Positions 1-11,039 of a DNA stretch of 64,000 nucleotides are shown piece by piece (within the stretch, counting starts at the first letter, position 1; each line of letters starts with the position of its first letter). A program made the translations under genes and the position numbers. Source of the stretch: Pomphorhynchus laevis (Eukaryota > Acanthocephala > Palaeacanthocephala > Echinorhynchida > Pomphorhynchidae); the NCBI GenBank assembly GCA_012934845.2, contig WNNJ02003179.1, forward strand, positions 58,810 through 122,809, given 5' to 3'. Under the pieces are notes generated by a model, which worked only from the letters and a program-made list of their open reading frames with translations, had not been told where the DNA came from and made no database searches.

Positions 1-918
1 ATGAAATATAATTATTATATTTTATATTTAAATAATAATTACTATTTTTGTAATAAAGTATTCAATGATTTAGTTGATTAATTATTTCATATATAGTTAT
101 TATTATTTCTAAATTATTTATTTACATAAATAATAAATAGCATTTATAAGATAAATAATGTAGTTGATTATGAATAAATTATTTCTAAATTATTTACATA
201 AATAATATTATTTATACGGTAGATCGTATTGTTGCTGTGCCATGTTACTGATAAATAATATAAATAATAAATATATTTATATATTTACATTAATGTATAA
301 TTTATAAATGCTATTTATATTAATAATTTAAATAAATAATAATCATGCTACTAATAAATACAAAGAATAAATTATTTATTTACAAAAAAAACATTTACAA
401 GGCAAAATAATTATAAGTTAATATAATTAATGATAGTTCTCGATGACAACAAAAGGATATAATGTAGCCATAATATAATCAAGCGAATACGCATTATTCA
501 TGCGAATAATTTAAGCAGGTTACTTAACCGAGGCTGTATGTTTTGTACTATAAATAAAGTTAAACAAAAATATCTTTGAACCGGTTAATAGATAATATAA
601 AGATTTGAAATCATCTTGAGAAACTGATATCTTAATAGGTTTCGGTACCTATTCATCAACACAACATAACAGTAAGTCCAAATGCATATAAATGAAGTAT
701 TTCTTCAAAAGTTCTTCTAATATTATGTAGATTGTTATCTTATTAAAAATTAAAATGAATGTTTAAATGAATGTTTATATATATAATATTTATATTTTAA
801 TATTTAAAAAATAAAAATAAATTGGGATCATTATCTACGATAATTTTCTTCTGTAGTTTGGTGTGCATCGTATTTATTGATAAAAAATAAAACGATGCAA
901 TTTTTATTATTGCCGTGA
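1..918. other. AT-rich intergenic DNA
   Basis: No coding potential was seen. The stretch is dominated by short A/T runs and ATTTAT-type words. The one structured part is a copy of the R1 core near 590-720, listed separately. Confidence 0.6.
590..720 (+). repeat. R1 foldback repeat, core copy
   Basis: This stretch shares the core AGGTTTCGGNACCTATTCAT and the following CAACACAACAT with the minus-strand copy near 45550-45640. It shares the AGGTTTCGG start with the copy near 60505-60600. In this copy AATAGGT and ACCTATT form a perfect 7-bp stem around the loop TTCGGT. A weaker outer pairing, CTGATAT with ATAACAG, encloses it. Only the core is well preserved; the AT-rich arms are hard to delimit. 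Confidence 0.6.
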
Positions 919-1206
919 CTGCTCACAGGTTTCGTCAGGTCACTGCGTCTTTGGAATTTTCGCAGTGCTCATTTACTATTGGAACGAGCTTGCAGATCAT
1001 TTTTCTGTTCAGTTACGGAACCGATCAACCGAGTTTTCTTCGTTGGTAGTGTGGACAGTAACGTGGCGCAGCAACAATACGATTTACCGTTACACAGATC
1101 TGACGATAACGATGAAAATAATCTATTGGAGATAGAGGATGTACATCTTCAACAGCAGAATTACGATCATCATTATCAAAGTCCGGATGATTCTCGGCTA
1201 ATTTAA
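919..1206 (+). CDS. Possible terminal exon of an unrecognised gene
   Basis: This GC-richer island has an open frame from 919 to a stop at 1204-1206 and is followed by an AATAAA at 1433-1438. The frame has no ATG, so it would have to be a last exon. Possible acceptors are CTCACAG at about 929 and TTCTGTTCAG at about 1014. The C-terminal part is acidic and Gln/Asp-rich (HRSDDNDENNLLEIEDV, then QQQNYDHHY). A second frame across the same stretch is also open to about 1130 and reads like a membrane segment (FGIFAVLIYYW), so the true frame is undecided. I recognise no family. It may instead be old repeat sequence. Confidence 0.3.
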   Translation: MLTGFVRSLRLWNFRSAHLLLERACRSFFCSVTEPINRVFFVGSVDSNVAQQQYDLPLHRSDDNDENNLLEIEDVHLQQQNYDHHYQSPDDSRLI

Positions 1207-1639
1207 ACAATTTTGTCTAAGTTCGTTCTCTCACTGTGTAAAACTTTATCTAGTGACCAATTCAAATTATGCCATTTTTACTAGTTGATTAAGTTTTAGC
1301 TTTGTGATATATTTTCGCTCTGTAATTCTTCAAGAAACGTTTTTGTTTTGTCGTTTTAACTGAATGCTGGAATTGTATAATAACAATTTAATAATTTAAT
1401 TCATGTGATGCTACTAAAATATAATGATTTTCAATAAATTTTTATTAAATAATTATTTTTTTTTAATTTATAATTATTTATTAATTATTAAGAATTGTTT
1501 GTCCTTAACTGTCCGACAATAATAATTATATTAATGCTTTTTAATGAATATTATATAGATTACTTTACTACAGAACAAAAGCATTCACCTAATATGAAAA
1601 TATACAGGAAAAAACAAGAAGTCCGGGTACAATCATAAC
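1207..1639. other. AT-rich spacer with poly(A) signal
   Basis: This holds an AATAAA at 1433-1438 followed by A/T runs, which would suit the 3' end of the preceding candidate exon. Nothing else is recognisable. Confidence 0.4.
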
Positions 1640-2645
1640 GCAATCAAAACAAAATCTTCATTAAAACTGATTAGGGGATCTGGGCCCTCCAGCACACACC
1701 AACGTGCTCCTCTTCGGCTGAGCCACTAAGGGTCTCTCACACACCTGAGAGTACAGTCGAGTCAGACAATGCTAAGTAATCTCTAGATGAGAGGCTTGAG
1801 AAACCCTAGTATTTGATCTCGGAGACGTCCTTTAGAAAAGAAGACTAATCCCGAGATTGCCCAGGTGCACCAAAGGCGCACTTAAGCACTCCCTCTTAAA
1901 GACATGCTGGGCCAGTTTCAGAGCCCAGCATGCTCTCTTCACGACACTTTTGAATCTATTCAAGTCTGATTCGGCCGATCATTTAACCGTAATGGTAAAC
2001 CCCAGGTATCTTACTCGATGTGTAAAAACTGGGAGTGGTTGTTTATTCAAAATGGAAGAGAGTGATGGGAGTGCTAGTCTCTTTGATTTTTTTGTCACCG
2101 GGGCGCCCTTAAAGACCACCTGTGATTTGGAGAAGTTTTGAAGAAGATTGGATGGGGTTAGTTGGTCTTTTAATTTTAAAAATATGTGGTTGATGTCAGA
2201 GACTACATATTTGCACCTGCGTCCATTATACAGGGTTGTGGTATCATCAGCGTATGCCACTAGATGTTGATTGCGTTTATAAGGTTTGAAAAGTATAATA
2301 GAGGCAGCAAAGTATAAGATCGGAGAAAGTGGGGAGCCTTGAGGCACACCAGTAATAGGGTAGAACTGACGTGCATTAGGGTGGTCTTGATAGTAGAACC
2401 GCTTGGTATACAGCAAAATCTCCACCCTGTTAACAATTCTCGCATGCAGCCCGAGGGACCTGAGAAAAGAGACAACAAACGGAATGGAGATACGGTCAAA
2501 TGCAGCATAAAAATCAAGAAAAACTGCCTCAGCAAGCTGATGACTGTTATCTCGGCAAAATGTTATCGTAGATGGAGATGGTGGAGTTTTGAATCGAAAT
2601 GGGCCCTAGATATTTAGGACATGTACATATAAAAATACCCTTCGA
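1640..2645 (-). mobile_element. LINE-alpha copy, 5'-truncated
   Basis: A minus-strand open frame at 2425-1979 encodes the RT palm and thumb: YPITGVPQGSPLSPILY, then AYADDTTTLY (the YADD catalytic motif), then VRYLGFTITV. It aligns through its length with the RT of the copy at 19.15-22.95 kb. The 3' tail (about 1640-1980) carries the family's conserved GGGTCTCTCAC block. Relative to the longer copy, about 140 bp is missing near 2565, and the 5' end stops near 2645, so the endonuclease and ORF1 are absent. Frame breaks downstream of the RT show that it is dead. Confidence 0.85.
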
Positions 2646-3205
2646 CTAATGTTTAAGCTGGCTTAATGAATATTACTAAAGCGAACTGTTTCTCAAGTTT
2701 TGTTTCTAAGAAACATAATTACGATTAAATACATTTAACTGGCAAATACTTGAATACATTCTGACTAATTCTCTATTATGTTTATTCTTAAAGACAATTT
2801 ATAGAAATTAATAGAATTAATTATAATAATTAATTATTATACAATTAAAATAGAAACAACTTGAGAAGAAAAAGTATTAAATAAAAATCAATTTTATTGT
2901 CACACGTACATAACCCAAATATGTGACTGCATTATTCAACATATGGTTGAATAAATTCCTTTTCACGATTTGAAAGAGTATAGTATCGATACGTAGCGTA
3001 ACGACCAAAACGGAATCTTATATTCACTATGTCGACATTATTTCAGAGTTATTAATTTTATTACGTCCACTAATTATTTGCTGTCCCAAAATTATTCGTC
3101 CCATATTATTTGACAAACGAATAAAATTGCGTAGTTGCCAACGTAATAATTTGTTTGATGATAGCAAAAGTATATATATATACCGATTCAAACGAAACTC
3201 TTATG

Positions 3206-3207
<2 letters not shown>
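2646..3207. other. AT-rich spacer
   Basis: Nothing is recognisable here beyond short A/T repeats. Confidence 0.5.

Positions 3208-3273
<66 letters not shown>
3208..3273. repeat. (AT)n microsatellite
   Basis: An uninterrupted AT dinucleotide run of about 66 bp. Confidence 0.97.
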
Positions 3274-3276
<3 letters not shown>

Positions 3277-3364
3277 TAGATTATTTATTCAAATCAGCTC
3301 CGGGATCCTTTGACGGATACTTGTATATATTAATACTCGGATTTTAAGTCAAACCGGAAACACA

Positions 3365-3420
3365 AAGATATCGTTTTATTCAAGCTTTCGACCAACTAGT
3401 GGCCTTCTTCAGGAAAATAA
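3365..3420 (-). ncRNA. Candidate hammerhead-like motif of a Penelope-like element
   Basis: On the minus strand, CTGAAGA (3412-3406) is followed by AGGCC, a short loop, TGGTC and then GAAA (3389-3386), which continues into AAGCTTGAATAAAACG. The order CUGANGA, stem II, GAAA is the hammerhead core. This wording is typical of the terminal repeats of Penelope-like elements. Stem II can pair GGCC with GGUC. Stems I and III were not convincingly resolved, and no Penelope ORF was found nearby. The motif sits between two (AT)n runs. Confidence 0.45.
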
Positions 3421-3455
3421 TATTGTAAGTAGTTTATTAAGCAGCCAAGAAAGTT

Positions 3456-3457
<2 letters not shown>

Positions 3458-3510
<53 letters not shown>
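3458..3510. repeat. (AT)n microsatellite
   Basis: A second AT dinucleotide run, of about 52 bp, on the far side of the candidate ribozyme motif. Confidence 0.97.
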
Positions 3511-3513
<3 letters not shown>

Positions 3514-5812
3514 CTTTATTAAAGTAAGAGGATTGTTAGTAGCGGAGAGCTAATAAAGATTAGCTCTCGAGATTTACTGCTGGAATTACTGAGTCTGCAG
3601 AAATAATAAAGAACGCCAAAAGCGCTGAATTAAATTTTTGTTTTGCAAACTCCATAGTGTAAATTCACGATTTATATTTTATATACAATAATTTCAAATG
3701 CTTTTTAATATCTGCTAAATTTGCTTTCCGTAAAAATTAAATGAAATATAAATAAAAGTAATTGTTTAAATATACGAACATCAATTTCAGAATTTTCACT
3801 GCCATGGCTAATCAACCACTGACAAACTGAGTGGCTCTACCCAGGCTATCGTATGGTGTTTCCAACTGAGGATCAATCTCAATAGAGAAAGTGATTTTAT
3901 ACTTATTAGTTGTGGATACTATATCTAAATTCATTGTTATCTAAAATATTTGTCTTATTCTTTTGTATTATTCTATTATTATTATTCATAAACCCGAATT
4001 CAATATACAAACACCCTAAAAAATGTTTAATTCCATTTATAGACATTGAAAAATGTTTCCATGTAAATCAGAAATTTATATCGTTAGAAACCATTGGTGA
4101 TTAAATAGATGCGTATATAAATATCAGTTTTTACGTTTTTATAATTTTATCGCTGCAAAGGTAAATGTCTTTGTAAGTGGCATGATTTATAAATTTAAAA
4201 GACTGATTTTATCGATACAAAAATTAGTAATTATAAGGAGGAGTATATTCTCCTCCTTAATAATTAAAAAAGTATCTAAAAAGTTATTAATTAGGTAATA
4301 ATTTATTAATACTAAATTATTACTAGATATACCGGAGAACCATGAGCAGTTTTTCGTATGGATCTCCAATCTTGATTCGAATACAAAATATATTATCTAT
4401 TTAAATACATGTTTTTTTCATATACATTTTGGATTATAAAATCCCTTAATCAAAATACTAAAATTAATTAAATTTATATTACAAAATATGTAGCTTTAGT
4501 TGAGTGATCTTATTAATTAAATAGTTATCGCAGTTATTATATACAACGGTATTTATATTCAATATTATATTATTTAATATCTCATTTAATATTTTATAAT
4601 ATAATACATTTTAATATAAAAATTATAACAATATAATATATGAATATATATATTGAATATTATAATATTGAACATAATATATGAATATATTATATATCGA
4701 ATATCTTCGATGATGTGTTGACTTAATGAGCTACGATTACAATCAGCTTTTCCTCAACCTCTTAAACAATATATTGATTATAAGCAGAAACTTTTAAATT
4801 ACTAATGTACTGATGATTTAACTAATGATTCAATTTTTTAAATAATGAGGGTTCTCTAGATTTAGGTAATTTGAATAATATTCTATTTATACTTAGCCGC
4901 TGAATGTTTTATTAAGGGCATTGTTATACAATTATTTAAAAATGAACGATTATTTAGTATATCTTTGTACATTATAAGACAATTTACGTATTTAATTAAA
5001 TTTTTATATTTAAATTATATTAAGACTAATCTATAGCTTTTTCCGAACGGGATTATGCTAAATAAAATAGCCATACAATCTAAAAAAATTAAGAATTTTA
5101 AATTTTTAAAATTTAAAATTTAAGAAGAATGTTAGAATTTTACTTATAAAATAAAATTCTAACATTTAGAATTTTATTAAGAAATAAAAGAAAATTTTAT
5201 AAGAAATAAATAAAAGAAATATGTCTTATTTTCATAAGAAATAAAAAAATAAAATTCTAGCATTCCTCTGTACTCCTTTTTATTGGCAGTCGGAATGGGA
5301 GTATTCTCAAAAAGGATCTGCAGTAAATAACGGATATAAATGTTCAAATTTACAAATACAAATAAAATTGTATTAATTTTGTTACTAGCTTAATAGAAAA
5401 TTGTGCTGCTGCAAACATAAGCCAATCTAATTGAACATTTTTAAACCTATCATAATAAAAATAAATGTTTTAGATGCATTTTTTAAACTTTTTGTTTATA
5501 GCATTATCAATAAAATAGTCAATTTTTTAATTATTATATTTTGTAGTTTTTGCAAAATTTCTGCAAATTTTTTAATCAGAAAAAGACAATTTAATCACCC
5601 AACTACAATTTATAAATAATTATTTTAGAAGATTGCTTTATAACCAAAATATATATTATAAAATAGTATTCAATCGAATTCCACACGAAAAAATAAGATA
5701 TTTTAGAAATATAAGCAGCTGTTGGCTTTATTACTTATATTACTATTTTTGCCAACTCAATTAAATTAGTTTTTAAAATTGTAAAGATATTGGTGATTTT
5801 TATTATTATTAG
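3511..5812. other. AT-rich intergenic DNA upstream of PSMD13
   Basis: No gene was recognised; the open frames here are low-complexity Ile/Leu/Phe/Asn/Lys stretches. Two clean hairpins occur. One has 9-bp arms AAGGAGGAG / CTCCTCCTT at 4235-4258. The other has perfect 15-bp arms at 5128-5142 and 5152-5166 (AATGTTAGAATTTTA and its complement). Confidence 0.5.
5795..5812 (+). promoter_or_regulatory. Possible splice acceptor abutting the PSMD13 start codon
   Basis: A T-rich run ends in TTAG with the ATG immediately after it. The same layout precedes PPP1R11 and SFSWAP. It could be a trans-splice acceptor or the 3' end of a 5'UTR intron; chance is not excluded for a single case. Confidence 0.4.
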
Positions 5813-6970
5813 ATGTCTGATTCCGGATTACAGTTTCTCGTTGATAAGCAATCTACTGCAGATCCTAGTCTGCAGCCGAAATATAACAATCTTGTAAGTC
5901 TTTATCAAAATAAATTATGGCATCAGTTTTCGGAGAGCTTACTTGATTTGATTAATCAACTACCACTTGAAGGATCAGACTCGCTGCTGAAGGAACTCTA
6001 TGGTAATCTTATTAAAGATAATCTTGAACTACGAATTTCCCAGCTTATGCATGTAGAAATATCATATGCAGTGGTTACAAAATATACAAGCCTCGATGAA
6101 GCTCGAGATTTTATGATGCGTGTTAAATCAGTGGTTGATCAACGCAACGACAAACACGCAAAAGTCTTAGTTCGTATAATTTTAGCCAAAATTGATTTGG
6201 TTTCAAAGGAGTTTGATAAAGTCGAAGATGCTCTTAATAAGGTAAAGCCGTTCATTGCTGATACACAACCAACGGCACAAGTTCATGGTCGATATTACGA
6301 CGTAGCCAGTTCAATGTATCAAGTCAAAGGAGATCATACTAACTTCTACATTAACGCCTTAGGCTATTTAGCATGTGGTACCGATTATCTGTCAATTGAA
6401 TATATCCGGGAAAGGTCATTTCATATATGTTTGGCTGCTATACTCTCCGATGATTTGTACGACTTATGTGAAATAATGCAGAATCAAATAATTGTCAACT
6501 GTCTGAAAACTACAAAAGATGATTGGGTTTTGCAACTTATTCAAGCAATTGGCTCTGGAGACATAGATACGGTTGAAAATCTTAAGACTAATTGGAGTAT
6601 TCAGCCGGATCTAAGAGCACACGCAGATTGGATAGAAACAAAGAGTTCAATTCTGGCGCTGGTTGCAATGGCTTGCGATCAGCACAATAATCGTACAAGT
6701 AATAGCGGTATTGTACGTTTATCACTTAGTGAAATACATAAGCAAATTGGCGGTGATGCGGAGATCCTGTGTATGAAGGTGCTGTCGCTGGGATTATTAC
6801 AGGGATCAATTGATCAAGTAAAATCCTTATTTACAGTCACATGGATTAAACCCCTTTCTCTTACGACGGTGCATCAGCTAACATCACTTAGAGAACGATT
6901 ACGAACTTGGCATCACACGTCCAGCAATTTGGGACAACTTCTATTGGAAAAAGCACAACTATCTGGTTAA
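5813..6970 (+). CDS. PSMD13: 26S proteasome non-ATPase regulatory subunit 13 (Rpn9)
   Basis: A single uninterrupted 385-residue ORF matches animal PSMD13/Rpn9 along its whole length (human 376 residues). Conserved blocks include LYQNKLWHQ near residue 30, FYINALGYLACG near 180 (family: YYKDALRFLGC), the PCI-domain stretch NLKTNWSIQPDL near 260, LSLSEIHKQIGGDAEILCMK near 310 and GLLQGSIDQV near 335. Rpn9 is a structural PCI subunit of the proteasome lid, acting in ubiquitin-dependent protein breakdown in cytosol and nucleus. No intron interrupts it. The ATG is preceded directly by TTATTATTATTAG, a possible splice acceptor. A LINE-beta copy begins about 160 bp after the stop on the same strand. 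I saw no canonical poly(A) signal before it. Confidence 0.97.
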   Translation: MSDSGLQFLVDKQSTADPSLQPKYNNLVSLYQNKLWHQFSESLLDLINQLPLEGSDSLLKELYGNLIKDNLELRISQLMHVEISYAVVTKYTSLDEARDFMMRVKSVVDQRNDKHAKVLVRIILAKIDLVSKEFDKVEDALNKVKPFIADTQPTAQVHGRYYDVASSMYQVKGDHTNFYINALGYLACGTDYLSIEYIRERSFHICLAAILSDDLYDLCEIMQNQIIVNCLKTTKDDWVLQLIQAIGSGDIDTVENLKTNWSIQPDLRAHADWIETKSSILALVAMACDQHNNRTSNSGIVRLSLSEIHKQIGGDAEILCMKVLSLGLLQGSIDQVKSLFTVTWIKPLSLTTVHQLTSLRERLRTWHHTSSNLGQLLLEKAQLSG

Positions 6971-7130
6971 TATATACCGAACGTACCATAGAATGTCGAT
7001 TCTGAATTACTAAAATCATTATCTTTTTATATTAGTAATAATCTTATTTGTTTACTGGTTCAAATTAATACGAATCATCGTAATATCATAATATAAAAAT
7101 AATATGAAAAATAATATAATATCAGTAAAA

Positions 7131-8020
7131 GCCTTCATCTCGTACCTCATTTTTCCTATTCATCCCCACATCTAAATACATCTCATACTTTTTTCTTCTC
7201 TTCACGTACTCCTTACTCTACCTCTACCGTATCACTTCTCAATAATTTACATCCTTCTGTCAAAATTATCTCCAGTAACATCTCCGTTCAACCTATTCAG
7301 CAATCCACTTCTGTCACACATGCTCCAACCGTATCACCTATCAATAATTTACATCCTTCCGTCAAAATCATCTCCAGTAACATCTCCGATCAACCGATTC
7401 AACACTCCACTCCTGTCACACATGCTCCAAACTATCTTAAATCTTCAATAAGCACCCCTGTCATTCCCACGTTTATCTGCTCTTCTGCCTCTACTGCTAC
7501 CAGGTCTGTCCGTCCACCACTACGTAATCGTTTTCCTTCGCGCGATCGATGCATTATCATATCTAATTTAAAGGTTTCCGAATCTGCTTCTCCTAAATGT
7601 CGCCTCGATGATGATGTATCTGCTTTCAGGTCTATCCTAGCAACCATTCTTCCTGATAATAATTCATCCCTCTTCAATAATATCGCTCCTGTATCTTTGA
7701 TCCGTTTAAACAAATCCACTAAATCCAATCATCTCAGTCCTCCACTCCTAAAAATCGTTTTCCGACATAGTTCAAATGCATCCATGGTACTTTCCCAACG
7801 TTTTAAACTTCTTAACACTTAATCTACTAGTCGTATCTTTCCTGACCGCTCCCCTTCTGATATTGGCCAGCTCAATTTAGCTCGCATTGAGAAACATCGA
7901 GGTGAACCAAACGGCGAGTCATCCTTATCTATACGTCAAATCAATGGAAATTTTCATGTTGTACACACAAGGCCAAAAATTCGATGGCGTCCCATCTCTC
8001 CCCCTTGTCTTCTTCGCTAG
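7131..8020 (+). pseudogene. LINE-beta ORF1-like region
   Basis: One frame is open from 7131 to a stop at 7820 and continues in the same frame to a stop at 8018, overlapping ORF2 (ATG at 7984). The product is Ser/Thr/Pro-rich at first. It later has a basic domain (PPLRNRFPSRDRCIIISNLK) and ends with FHVVHTRPKIRWRP. The position and overlap suit the ORF1 of a CR1-type LINE. No zinc knuckle is visible. The start is missing or lies in degraded sequence. Confidence 0.6.
7227..7430 (+). repeat. Tandem duplication, 2 x 102 bp
   Basis: Two adjacent units (7227-7328 and 7329-7430) both start CCGTATCAC and end CACACATGCTCCAA, with about 10% difference. The period is 102 bp, exactly 34 codons, so the duplication keeps the ORF1 frame. 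Confidence 0.93.
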
Positions 8021-10884
8021 TCGATCTCGCTCTTAAGCATACTTTTCTTCTTTGTATATTCAACATTCGCTCCATTCTTCATAAAGCTGATATGCTCCTT
8101 GATATCTTCGATCAATTATCTATCGATATTCTCTGCATTACCGAATCCTGGCATTGTGACACCGACGATCTTGCTATTCGTCGTCTATGTTACTCTGGTT
8201 GTTCTTTAGTTGAATAAGCTCGTCCAATTGCCTCTCATACATCTACTGCTTTTAACCATGGCGGTATAGTTGGCATTGCTCATCACCCAATGTCTTTACG
8301 TAAAATTAACGTTAACATCCGTTACACCTCGTTCGAATTACTCATATGCAGATTATCAACTCCTTTCCCTCTGGAACTTGTGATTGTATACCGTCCAGGT
8401 TCAGTTGCCCCCTCACGTATCTTCTTTAACGACCTTGCAGATCTTATGTCTCACTGTTCATTGTCTTATACTCCTTCTTTTGTTCTCGGTGACTTTAACA
8501 TTCGTCTTGATCGCCCGGCTGACTCTGACTCTATCACTTTAACTAATCTTTTTTCTGATTTTAACTATAAATTACTTTCAACAAGCCCAACTCATATTCT
8601 CGGCGGTGCTCTCGACATCATTGCTGTCCCTATCTGCTTCAATGACTATACTTCCTTGTCAATTACTGATCCCGGTTTGTCCGATCATTTCCTTGTCACT
8701 CTTACTCTTACTCGTCCCCATCCTTATTCTCCGCCTCCACCAATATCCACACCAAGTCGACCCTGGAAACTTCTCGATATCCCTATTCTCTGTACAGCCT
8801 TACTCAATTCTTCACTCTTTTCACTTCCTCTTAACTATCTCTCTCCCGATGATCTCTGCATTCTGTTTGATTCTGAACTTATGTCTATCATCAATAAACT
8901 TCTGCCTAGTCGACTCCGACGCTCTCAGCGCTTGCGCCATGCTCCCTGGTTCGATTCTGACTGTAGTCTTTCTAAGCGTCGACTCCGTCACTCTTTTCGT
9001 GTGTATAATCGCTTTCTTAAACGTTCTCCCAACTCACTCCCTCCAAATCTCCGTGATTCCTACTTTTCTCTACGCCGTTCACATCTTATTCTTATACGTA
9101 CTAAACGTACTATATTTTGGCGAAATCAACTCGAGTCATCTTCCAACTCTAAATCTCATTGGAAAATCTTAAACTCGATTCTTTCACGATCATCTACTTC
9201 TTGTAATATAAATCCTGATGAATTTTCTTCTTATCTACAAACTAAGCTATCTAATTTACTTTCCCTACTACCCGTATCCCCCTTGTACCCACTCTTCTAT
9301 TTAAATACTTCCCTCCCAGAACTATTCTACCTTCTTCCCGTTTCGACTGATGAAGTTTCTTAGGTTCTGCTGTCATTACCTAATAAAACATATCCTTCTG
9401 ACCCAATTCCCACTCACTTGCTTAAAAATATCTGCTTTTCTATCTCACCCTTCCTAACCACATTGTTCAACTCGTCCACCCGTAGCCGTACATTTCCTTC
9501 CATCTGGAAATGCTCCACTGTTCGTCCTCTCATCAAAAAGCAATCTCTCGACTCCTCACTACCATCTTCGTACCGTCTAATCTCACTTCTCCCAACCCTC
9601 TCTAAACTCCTTGAGCGTCTCGTTCTCAAGCAACTTAATACATATCTCTTTTCCTCTAACTTGTTTCCTCCCTTCCAAGCCGCTTTTCGCTCTAATTACT
9701 CTACCGAAATTGCATGTCTTAAAGTTTATAATGACTTACTCATCTCGCGCGATCATAAATTATGTAGTGTCATAGTTTCTATTGATCTATCGTCTGCTTT
9801 TGACATCGTCGATCACTCGATTCTTCTACATCGCTTCGTCATGATTATGGATTCTCTTTACCCACTGTATCATGGTTTTCTTCATATCTATCAAACCGTA
9901 CATTTCGCGTATATTCTAACTCTTCTCTCTCCCATCCTTCGTCCATTCCGTCCGGTGTTCCACAAGGCTCCGTATTAGGCCCTATACTTTTCTCTCTTCT
10001 TCTTGGTGATTTGTCTTCGATTTCTCATAAATTTAACTTCCATGTTATGCAATATGCTGATGACATTCTCATCTATGCTCATGCACCTGTTTATCGTATT
10101 CACGATCTTAGTGTTTCCGCTTCGGACTGTCTTGTCTCAATTTCCTAACATCTTTCTTCCCTTCGCCTTTCCCTGAATCCTGATAAATCCGAAATTATGT
10201 GGATCCTATCCTCAACGCCTCGGCTTCGAACCTCCCTCCGTATCATTAAATTCTACAATTATTCCTATCGTTGATAATCTCGTTTTCCTAGACTTCCATT
10301 TTGACAACCGACTTTCACTTAAACCTTTCGTTAGAGATAAAGTACGCTCATCTACCTTGATACTCCGCAACCTCCGTCAAGTTCGTAGATTGATCGATTT
10401 CCCTTCTTGTATGACTCTCATATCTTCTCTTCTTTTCTCAAGACTTGATTACTGTCTTAGTCTATTTTCCAACTTACCTAAATCCACTCTTCTTCCTTTA
10501 CAACGCATCATCAACGCTGCCGTCCGAGTTTTCCTCCGTCTTCGTCGTTTTGATCATACATCCCACTATCTTGTTTCTCTTGATTGGCCTACCATTTATT
10601 GTCGTGTTCAAATTCGTCTTATTATCATTGCTTTTCGCCTTATAACTTCTAATACCCCTTTATTTCTCAGCCTTTTTTTTCTCGACAATTCTCGTACTGT
10701 GTATTGTGCTCTGCGTTCCCGTAATTCCCTTCTTTTACATGTCCCAATCTACTCTACCTCTTTTGGCTTCCGCTCCTTCGTTGTGGCTGCTCCTCTCTTG
10801 TGGAATCAACTGCCTATTCATATCCGCCAATCAACATCTATGCCGTACTTCAAACGCCAAATCCAATTCCATTTCAACAATTAA
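7984..10884 (+). pseudogene. LINE-beta ORF2: APE endonuclease and reverse transcriptase
   Basis: The endonuclease region has LLCIFNIRSI (the Asn motif), DILCITESWH (catalytic Glu), VLGDFNIRLD, GGALDIIAV and LSDHFLVTL, in the order expected for APE-type LINE nucleases. The RT region has SYRLISLLPTLSKLLER, IVSIDLSSAFDIVDHSIL, a PQGSVLGP-type block near 9960 and MQYADDILIYAH (YADD at about 10052-10063). The C-terminal part continues to LWNQLPIHIRQS near 10810. The wording FNIRSI, ITESW and SAFDIVDHSIL is that of the CR1/L2 group. Stops and shifts (for example at 8215 and 9361) break it into pieces. Confidence 0.85.
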
Positions 10885-11039
10885 CTAATTACCTGTGACC
10901 TTTGATGTTCTTTTTTTGTTTGTTAGTGGTCATGTAAGGGTGCATTTTGCACGCATTTGCCACGTTAAATAAATTATTGTATTATTATAATATAGTATAA
11001 ATATCATTATAATATAAAAAAATTAAATTTGTTTATCAT

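Larger units (their letters stand above)
7131..10990 (+). mobile_element. LINE-beta (CR1/L2-like), near full length
   Basis: This is the longest copy of the family: an ORF1-like region (7131-8020), then endonuclease and RT (7984-10884), then a 3'UTR with GGTCATGTAAGGGTGCATTT, GCATTTGCCACGTTAA and an ATTATT-rich end near 10960-10990. The same 3' block closes the copies at 27.15 kb (minus strand) and 42.6 kb. It is interrupted by stops and frameshifts and is inactive. It lies in the sense direction just 3' of PSMD13. Confidence 0.9.

Noticed and set aside
5431-5619. 62-residue open frame upstream of PSMD13
   Set aside because: Low-complexity Ile/Phe/Leu/Lys composition expected from AT-rich DNA; no homology.
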